Shown: piece after piece, positions 52,901 to 61,900 of the stretch
How positions within the stretch are numbered: position 1 is the first letter of the stretch
How the letters are laid out: each line of letters begins with the position of its first letter
Source: Streblospio benedicti
Taxonomy: Eukaryota > Annelida > Polychaeta > Spionida > Spionidae
Direction: 5' to 3'
DNA: 64,000 bases
Assembly (NCBI GenBank): GCA_019095985.1
Contig: CM032659.1
Location: 11,917,258 to 11,981,257, forward strand
Translations under genes and position numbers: made by a program
The notes under the pieces: generated by a model
The model's input: only the letters and a program-made list of their open reading frames with translations
Told to the model about the DNA's origin: nothing
The model's database searches: none

Positions 52901-55900
52901 TCAAAATAGGTATATTTCCGCCTCTGCCTTCCAATACTCTGTCTCAGAGACCACTTCTACACTAGCCACTCTCATTTCATGCTATACTCTGTTTCAGAGA
53001 CCACAGTCATACACACTCCTTTAACGCCATTCTACACTCTGTTTCAGGGACTACGGCCACATCGGGTGCCAGCATAACGTGCTGCACCTGGCTGACCGCT
53101 GGTGCTCGGGACGTGTCAACTGCCACATCCCCATCCCTAACTCTGCCTTCAAGTCCACAAGGCCTTGCCCCAAAGACCTTAAGCCCTATTTCTCTGCTGC
53201 CTATGTTTGTGTCAAAGGTACTGGTGTTTTACCTTGTGCATGTAGTACTTGTGGTGGTCAGTTCTGTTTGGGTTATGATATTGCTACACATATATAATAT
53301 TGCCAACAATTTGCTATATTCTAAGCGATTAAGAGAAGCATTTCTATATGTGTCTATGTCTCAGAGAATTCTTATAACATACACTTTTATTTGACATTCA
53401 ACTCCATCTGAATATAAATAGTCATGTCCATACTTATTCTATAAATCATTGTTCACGTTGATACTTTCATTCCTTCCCTGTAGATACTTAAAAGGTTAAA
53501 TAAAAGCTACGTCATGAACATCAAGAGTATAGTACTCCATTTACAATACACTATCTTATCATGGCCTCTCTGTTGTCCACCCCAGTGGAGTTTGCAGATG
53601 GTCAGTCCTGCCAACCGTCCAGTTTCGTGCTGCCCTCAGCCTCAACTGGTGTCCTGGCGAACTATGTCACCATTGAGACCAGCAAGGGTTCCGCAGATTG
53701 CCCCTGGATGATTCAAGCTAGACCAGGTTAGTCTAGTCTTTGCTATCAGTGGTTAGGCCTACTGGGTTTTTTTCTTTGTGCCTCAATCCCCCTTTTTGAA
53801 AATCTATCCGTGATCCCTGCCGTTATGTCGACACTGGTTAATAACAATCCATGATGACAAGTCACCCAAATAAAATTATCAATGTTTAGTGAAGTTTGTT
53901 GTGGAGAAACGCATGTTCTGATATGAAATTTAGTAAGGTTTATAGCTGGAATGACATGCATAGTACAATAGTACATTCAGAACCAAGAAGACTGATGCAG
54001 CCTTGACTTGGCCTGGACGGGGTTTGAACCTGGACCTCTGGGTTGCCTGGGCCTGCGAAGCGACTAGCCACCAAGGGCAACTACGCCAAATCCACAAACC
54101 TAAAAGACTTGTTTCAAATGACGTTGATACCCACTGCTAGCTTTGATGTGATGTCTTAGACTTAGGTCCTGTGATGGTTAAGTCTTCTATGTGTAATGAA
54201 TAGTGAAGTTTGTTGTGAAGAAACGCATGGTGGTTAGTCGCTTCTCGGCCCAGTCAACCCAAGAGGTCCGGGGTTCAAACCCCGTCCAGGCCAAGTCAAG
54301 GCTGCATTAGTCTACTTGGTTCTGAATGTACTAATATAATATGTATGTCATTTCAACTATAAACCTTACTAAATATCAATTTTTGCCTTGTTAAATGTAC
54401 CACAATCCATTATATTTCCTGAGTAGCATTGTTATTTGAGGTATATTAGCCACTCTAATGATGGTGGCATTTGTGCTACCAGGATTCCATTCTAGCTTTC
54501 GAGTTGTGGCAAAGCTAACCATTACAATTGTATAAAAACCGGACTTGAAAAGACTCAAGACTCTAAATATCATACAGCAAGATCAATGATGATTAGAATG
54601 ATTTGTTTAGTTTTATTTCTAGATTTTGTCGTAAGTGTGCTACTGCTAACAATAGGAGAACCACAAGAAAAAGAAAAAAAAGGACATAACATTGCAACGT
54701 TACTGTTAACCATTTAGTAGCTACTTTTGTGTATAAAGCCCAAACTACGTCAGTTCAAATAAAATGTGCCAAGAGTTTGCATATCTTAGCCTTTGATCCT
54801 GTAATAGTAACCATTTTTGAGTAGACAAATAAAAAAAAAGCATTAATTACAACCCCGTGGTGTTGGCAGGTCAACGCGTGAACATCACCCTGGTGGACTT
54901 CGCCCGACGCTCGCCCACAGAGACCAACTCCGTGAACGCCGAATACGAGATCTGCCACGTGTACGCAGGTACGTGAGGCGTCAGCAAACAGGACAAGCGG
55001 ATATGTGGTGCTAGTCTAATGTAGTACGCACGTCACGCCAATGTATATGTAGCAATAGTAGTCTAGTTATGTGGAGAAGGTAAGTCACGCATGACTAGTC
55101 GGGTGTAGAAGGTACCCGTCATGCACCATTGGTTATCTCTAGACTAAAATGAAGTATATAAAGCAACTTGTATATGATATCAACAATTGGTTTGAGATGT
55201 TAAGAATTCATGTTAGGAAAGTCCACATTAACATTGAGTTGACTTCATGTACACCTTGTTGAACCAAAGTACATATCATTGGGGATATGATATTATGAAC
55301 GATAGAATTCAAATAGAGTGGGATTTTGTGTGTTTTTTTTTTTTACTTTAGCCACTTAAATCCACAAATGTTGTTAAAAAGGGTGACCATGTATAAAGAT
55401 ATGCATAATACTTCATTCATATACCTCATTCATTAAGAGATAACCTAACTGTAACCACATACACAGTCATTGCAAACGCTATTACATCAAACCACACATG
55501 TACATGTACACACACGCACACACACACGACACTACCCCACCCTTACTGGTTCCAGTGTTAGGTCCGCCGCAAGAAATTTTCTTCTCCCTTCCTTGCACAC
55601 TGAGAACCACTGAAATTCTTTTGAGTTGCTCGTTTAAAGAACACGTTTTAATCATCATAAGCGGGCTGTAAAGCCGTCATCGTAAAGTGAGCAATCCATT
55701 TAGAGATTGGTGGAGTCGGCGGCAGCGGGAGTTTTTCCGCGCCAATGAGTCTACATCAGCCAAAATGTGCCGGGCGCATGTAGAGGAAATAGGTTGTTTC
55801 TCACCCCAGCAATAATGTACAGTAAACCCCCATAAAAAGGTGCTTGGGGCAAGTGGGGCCGGCTTTATGTAAGGGAGCTAGACTCATCTACTGGGTGCAA

Positions 55901-58900
55901 CCTAATTTTGAAACTTTAAAGGAATAGGTCAGTAGATGGCTTATCTTAAATATCAGTGATTTGTAATGATAGAACTTGGCAAAAAATGACCACTTGCCCA
56001 CAGTGACTATTTTTGCGTTCAAGTGATGTACAGATTCGTGTGGCTCACCATAGTTTTAGTACTTTACTTCACTTAGTGCCAATTGTAGTCTTCTAAATGT
56101 TGCTTTATTATACTTGATTTTACTACATACTCATTTACATAACAGTAAGACTGCATATATAATGGTATGCTTTGCCATAGCTCTGTTATGGGTGGACGTT
56201 GAGCTCATAACTAGTAGCTTTGATCTGGGAATCATACGGTAGTTCTATTCTTTCGAGGTTATAAAAACAAATTTTTCCAAATGATGTATGGCACCATATA
56301 TTCTGAAAATATATACATGGTTTGTTGCACATAGATCAGTCCTTATTATGGAAATATATGGCGCACCCATTTCTATTGCCCAACAGTGTCAATAAAGTGT
56401 CGCCTGTTGGGACCTGGCTCGGTGATTACTTTGCATCAGAGGTGACTACTTTATAGCAAGCATAAATTGCAAGGTTTGGGGGAAAACCAGTCTGGTAAAA
56501 ATGGCCACTGAAGAGAGTTATTTTACGTTGAGGTTCATTTTAGCAACTTGATCAGCACAAAAGCAATGATTTTCTATCAGAAAAATGGTAAATAACAATA
56601 TCAGAAACTTGATTGGTTTTGGATAAGAGCTCTGTTTTATCGTGTTATGGATCTGGCTCTCCACAAAATGGCTAGTTTTACTTTTGAATAGTGACCAAAT
56701 TAAAGCTCTAGAATTTTGTCCAAAAAAATGAAATGGTACGTGTTATGTGTGTATGTATAATTCATGCCGTTATATGATCGTAAAATGTTGACATATTGAA
56801 AGCGTGAAGAGCATGGTGCCATTATCAGCTAAATTTAGGCATTTAAGGCCTTTAACACCCCCGGGGGGATTAGATAGTTATTGTCAGGAGCTGGCACAAA
56901 ATTTCTATATCAATTTTCACACACCGACCACATGTAATATATATTTTTTAACGTTTACACTAGAGATGAAAAATGCCTGAGAGCCATTGACAGGGTCAAT
57001 TTGACCCCCCGACAACTTGCCCCTGTAAGCTAAACTGGTCGTTGCTTCATGTTGTCTTTATCATGAGTCTACCAGCTCCTTATTGGAAAACCAATGATCC
57101 ATTTCAAATATGCTTCTGCACCCAATGAATTGTTTTTGGGTTGTTGTGTGTGATAGGACAGTAGAATAACAGCACCTGTGCAGTGGTCATGGGAAATATG
57201 ACTGATCGTGTATGAGAACTCGTCGAACCGTGCAATGAATTGGTGTCTGAGTAGGAGACCTTCAATTTTAAAGGGTTCAAAATCCTAATCAATATTATGA
57301 AACTGAGGAATATGGTAATCTATTAGAAACACACACTGACAGTTTCTTATTGCATGATAGATGTGAAAATAACGAGCTACGCGTAGAGTATGTGCAATTT
57401 GTGGGGGGAACCATTAGAGATATGCACTTGAATTAAAAATGTTGGAATCTTGGACCGTCAATAAAATTCCAAATTGTGAAGCCAGATATCACACCATTGC
57501 ACCCGGGATCTTAACCGCCTGTGACCGTAAAAAGCCTGTCAAGTTAGATCCAGTCCCCAATCTGACTCAATATCGCTGCATGTATAACCCTATTGTACAC
57601 CACTCAGTATCCCGTTTCCCGTACATCAACGATGGGGTCAACGGAGACCGCAGTCATGACCGTATTAGAGGCCGGCCGGCGTGAGTGACCACCACATAAG
57701 AAGGTCTGACTGTAGCTGAGTGGCCACGTGAATTATGGGTGTAATTATGCCACTGGCCCGGGCCATGTGCTGCTGCCGGCCCTGTGTCCAACACTCGGCA
57801 AATGTGGAGATGTAGCAAGGCAAATGTGCTGTGAAGAGTGAAGAGTAAATAGTATGGTTTAGTGCAGTGAGAAATTGCACTGCTTTCCACGTCAAATCAA
57901 ATAACCCACTATCACAGTTTTGCTCACTTCTAAATGTTGGCAATGCTGGTAACTTTGATGCTTCAAATCAATAAGTGGACAGTCAGTTCATGTTTGATTA
58001 ACCTTTGCTCTCACATGTCTCATATGTCCGTTTGATTCCAGCATCTGCTTGTGTGAGGTGAAAACATTGGAGGGTGTCCATTTTGGAGGATGTCTTCTTT
58101 CTCACCCATCCTCCCCATGGCCCAATAGAACCTCGACACCCCTGCCCCACTAAACAAACAATACCAGCAAAACTTCACTAAAGAAATACAAATGAAATGT
58201 CAGAATCAAAATAGGAACACATTTGTTTTAAAAGGAAAAATCTTGAATTTATCAGCAGATCAAAGCCAGTCATAGGTCCGCACTACCCAGCTGCACATGC
58301 CCATAAAAACACCCCACAACACCCACCCCTTCTCCCCGCGGCAGGCAGCTGTGCTCACCCAAGGCCGCCACCGCCGCCATCGCCCGTCCCCTGGGGCTCA
58401 TCAGTCACACGGCAGCTGCTCGACTCAATCATATCATAGCCTGGCGTGTCCTGGTGGCAGCTCAATCAGATGGTAGACTTCTCCACGCAGTTCTTTCATG
58501 TACGCCTTTCCTGGGGGTGGTGGAATGGTTATAATTGAGAGGGTTGGAATCTAGATTAAAGGTATTGTGTGGAAAGTCCCTTTCACAATGTGTAAGGCTT
58601 TATGCACTTTACGTTTGTACACAGTCGACTAATAAGTGAATGGCAATACTCTACTGCACTTTTTCTATTATCGCAGGGTATTTTCCCCCATTTTGCCTTT
58701 TTTAAATGTATTTTGCCCCATTTTGTCCTTCTTTTAAAAAATCTTTCTTTTTCTTATTATCTATAGTATCTCATTGTACCGTATTACTCCTTTTAGCAGA
58801 TTGCCTTAAATGTCAAGATATGATTTATACATGAAAATGATGTATCATAGATAGACACCATTCTTTGATGCAGTGATCCATCAGTTTTCTCCGACAACGC

Positions 58901-61900
58901 AAAACAAACTTAAAATGGCAGCCAATCTTTGCATCAATCCCAACAGTTTTTATCAATTACAATTGACAAACCAGAAACATAAAACACATTGATTTCCTTG
59001 AAAAAGAGAAGGCATTTTGTTTCTTTAATATCCATTTGACAACAAATGGCCACAACTTAACAATTCCACTTTGACCATATAGGCGTTATTTGATTGGTCT
59101 CTTACATTCCATAATGGTAACATAATACCAAATCAGTATGTTGAAAAAAATTCAAGTTAGCGTCTAATATGGTGGAGAAGAGAGATAATATTTTGACACT
59201 TGCAGTTGTGCGTGAGCGTGGGCGGACGCGCGGTGTGACAATCTGTGGAGGTGCTGACAGAGAGCGCCACGTGTACACATCGGCTGGTAGTTCTGTGGAG
59301 GTCCGCATCCTGGGAAGTGGTGCTGGTGCTGCAGAGGCAGAGACAGAGTACTTCCTGCTTCAGTATGAAGGTGAGGCAGGGTCTTGTGATGGGGTTAAGA
59401 TGCTTTAACATAATTATAAATGATAGCAATGCAGTAAGTACAGCTTAATATGAGCAATGTTAATAAATGTTAATAAATGCAGGTTCAGTACTTATATATA
59501 TATATATATATAGACCAAAGTGAAGTCTAACTGCAGTTCAAATGGAATCCAGATTTTATACTCTGGAATAAAAAAATGCAAATTGAAATGACACTGCGTC
59601 GAATGCGCAGATATTTATGACTGCTCTCAATGTTATGCAAACACAATGCATAGATTTCCAATTGATACAAACAAAATGTAATATAAACATCCTTACATTG
59701 TTAAAAAATCCATCCTTGTGACTTTGTTTGTTGCATGCCTATACGTTTTCAATAGTTTCCAATTTGTGTGTTTTGTGACAGTGTCTGGCTGTGAGGACCC
59801 TCCTGAGTTGACGGTGCTGAGTCGCGAGGGCGACAGCGTGCTGGTGAGCTGCCCGGATGGACGGCACGGCCAGCTCGCCTGGAGGCTCCACTGTAACAGC
59901 CGCGGGGAGTGGGAGGGCGCCGGCGCAAACTGCTCCACCAGTGAGAAATTGCCACTATTTTTTCTTAAAATTCCTTCATTTGGCGGCCATTTTGGACACC
60001 ATCTTCAATTTTGAAAATGCAGCCGGGCTGCTGCCAGTCCACCTTCACTTTTCTGGAAGCCCTAATCGTGTTACATAAATTAATGATGGGTGATTCTCTG
60101 GACCTAAAATACACACAGAAAGTTGCCAGCTGTAGTCCTAAGTACTACACATGTGTGAGCAAAAGCTAGTTAGAGGTCCGGGGTGGGACAATTGTAACAT
60201 TGTCACCATTAGCTAGTCAATTAACTCCTTCATTGCTCCCGCACCTTGATGGCCCGTACATCCGGCGCTCGCACTTTCCGGTGTAGTTACGTCGTTTTGA
60301 CGTAACTACTGCCTAGTTACGTAGTATTAACGAAGGTACGCCTTTACGTACCCGTTGCCATGTTGATGGGACATTTTAGCAGGTGTCCCAACAACAAAGA
60401 CGGACTAGCCGTCAGTTTAGCTTGAGAAGTTGTTGCTACAACTTAGTCCACCCCGAATCTCGTAGATTCGGGGCATTTTCTAGCTATACTCACTTACTAA
60501 TAAGGCAACTAAATCCTCGCACATATGTGTCTTGGGTTTGGTAAACTCTTTAGGACAGTTAGCTCGGCGTGTGCCACGGTCTGAAGCCGTCGCTGCCAGC
60601 ACCAGTGCGAAGTCCCCCCCCCCCCCGTGAAGGGGCCGTCAATCAAATTATAACTTTTATAATTTTGTGTGATTGGCTTGCATTGCACTTCCGCAAGTCA
60701 CAAATTTCATTAGCATCAAATACTATGACGTGCAGACATCCGTAACGTGGCCCCACACCCCTCGAAGGATTCACCGTTGTGCCGCATCTATATCCCGATG
60801 TACATGACTCGGCCGGGGGGAGTCCCCGACCTGCCCATGGGCACCACGGGGCTGAAGTAAAGATGGCCCAAGCAGTGGGGATACTCTCCGCCTGCATGGC
60901 CACAAGCAACCGCTGGAAGCATTGATTAATACAGTGTTGATTTTACTGGTATTGTTATTATCAGAGGCGTAGCCAGAATTGCAAATAAAACAATAGGAGG
61001 TGAAATATGTTAGACAAGGATGCAGGTGAACCACACAGTCACACAGCTTTTCTATAGAGGGTTAGCAACACGCCCCACCCACACCCGCAAGAAAAGTTTG
61101 GAATTTAGCCATTTTTTCAGTGTCTGAGACTATTTGAGATTGAAATAGAGTAACATTAAAAGAAATATCCCAAAAACTCAGCTTCATTCACAGTTTGACA
61201 AAAAAATCTCCCCAAAACATAGGAGGCAATTGTCTCCTTTGCCTCATTTCATGCATATGTAGGTATGGCCCTGCAGTCTCTGGATTGCTACTGTTGTGCA
61301 GATGCTATTTCACCTTGGGATTTTTGATCCCCTTATAAACCTCCCTCATGTCTGTTTCAGTTCCCGAGCCAAGTCCATCTTTGGGGGAACTCATGTGGAG
61401 CAGTGTCCTCATACCTTTTGGTAGGTATTAAAATATACTTTGGAGTTGACCATATTATAACATATTTACGGTTTTACTTGTGTAACTTCAATAACACATG
61501 TAAAACAGAATAAAATAACAACCTGTTTTTGAAAATCCGAATAACCTGTGATGTATATTATATTTATAATAGGTGGGTGGGGGGTAAAACGTTTAATAAG
61601 GATTTGTGTTTTTTTTTCTGTGTCTTAAAAAATAGAAATATCGATGCCACAAAACAAAGAAGTATTACAAATGTAGTATCTTCACGGTTAGTCTGTTAGT
61701 GTAGTAGTAGAAATGGTTCTTACAAAGACGTTCGCCAGGTACCAGGGGAGAAGAAGAATGCTGAACGCCCTAAAACTCTACAGAAAACAAGCTACCCCTT
61801 ATCCTAACACTAACCCTTATATTCTAACCCTAACTTTCATGATATGACTGCTGCTTTGTTTTGCAGAAGTGTCCTTAGTCATTGTGATCGCGATAGCCAT

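Noticed and set aside
59157-59429. Minus-strand frames over exons 6 and 7
   Set aside because: They are shadows of the plus-strand lectin exons, which have splice sites and domain matches.
61797-61836. Interstitial telomere repeat
   Set aside because: Only a few irregular TAACCCT-like units, too short and imperfect.
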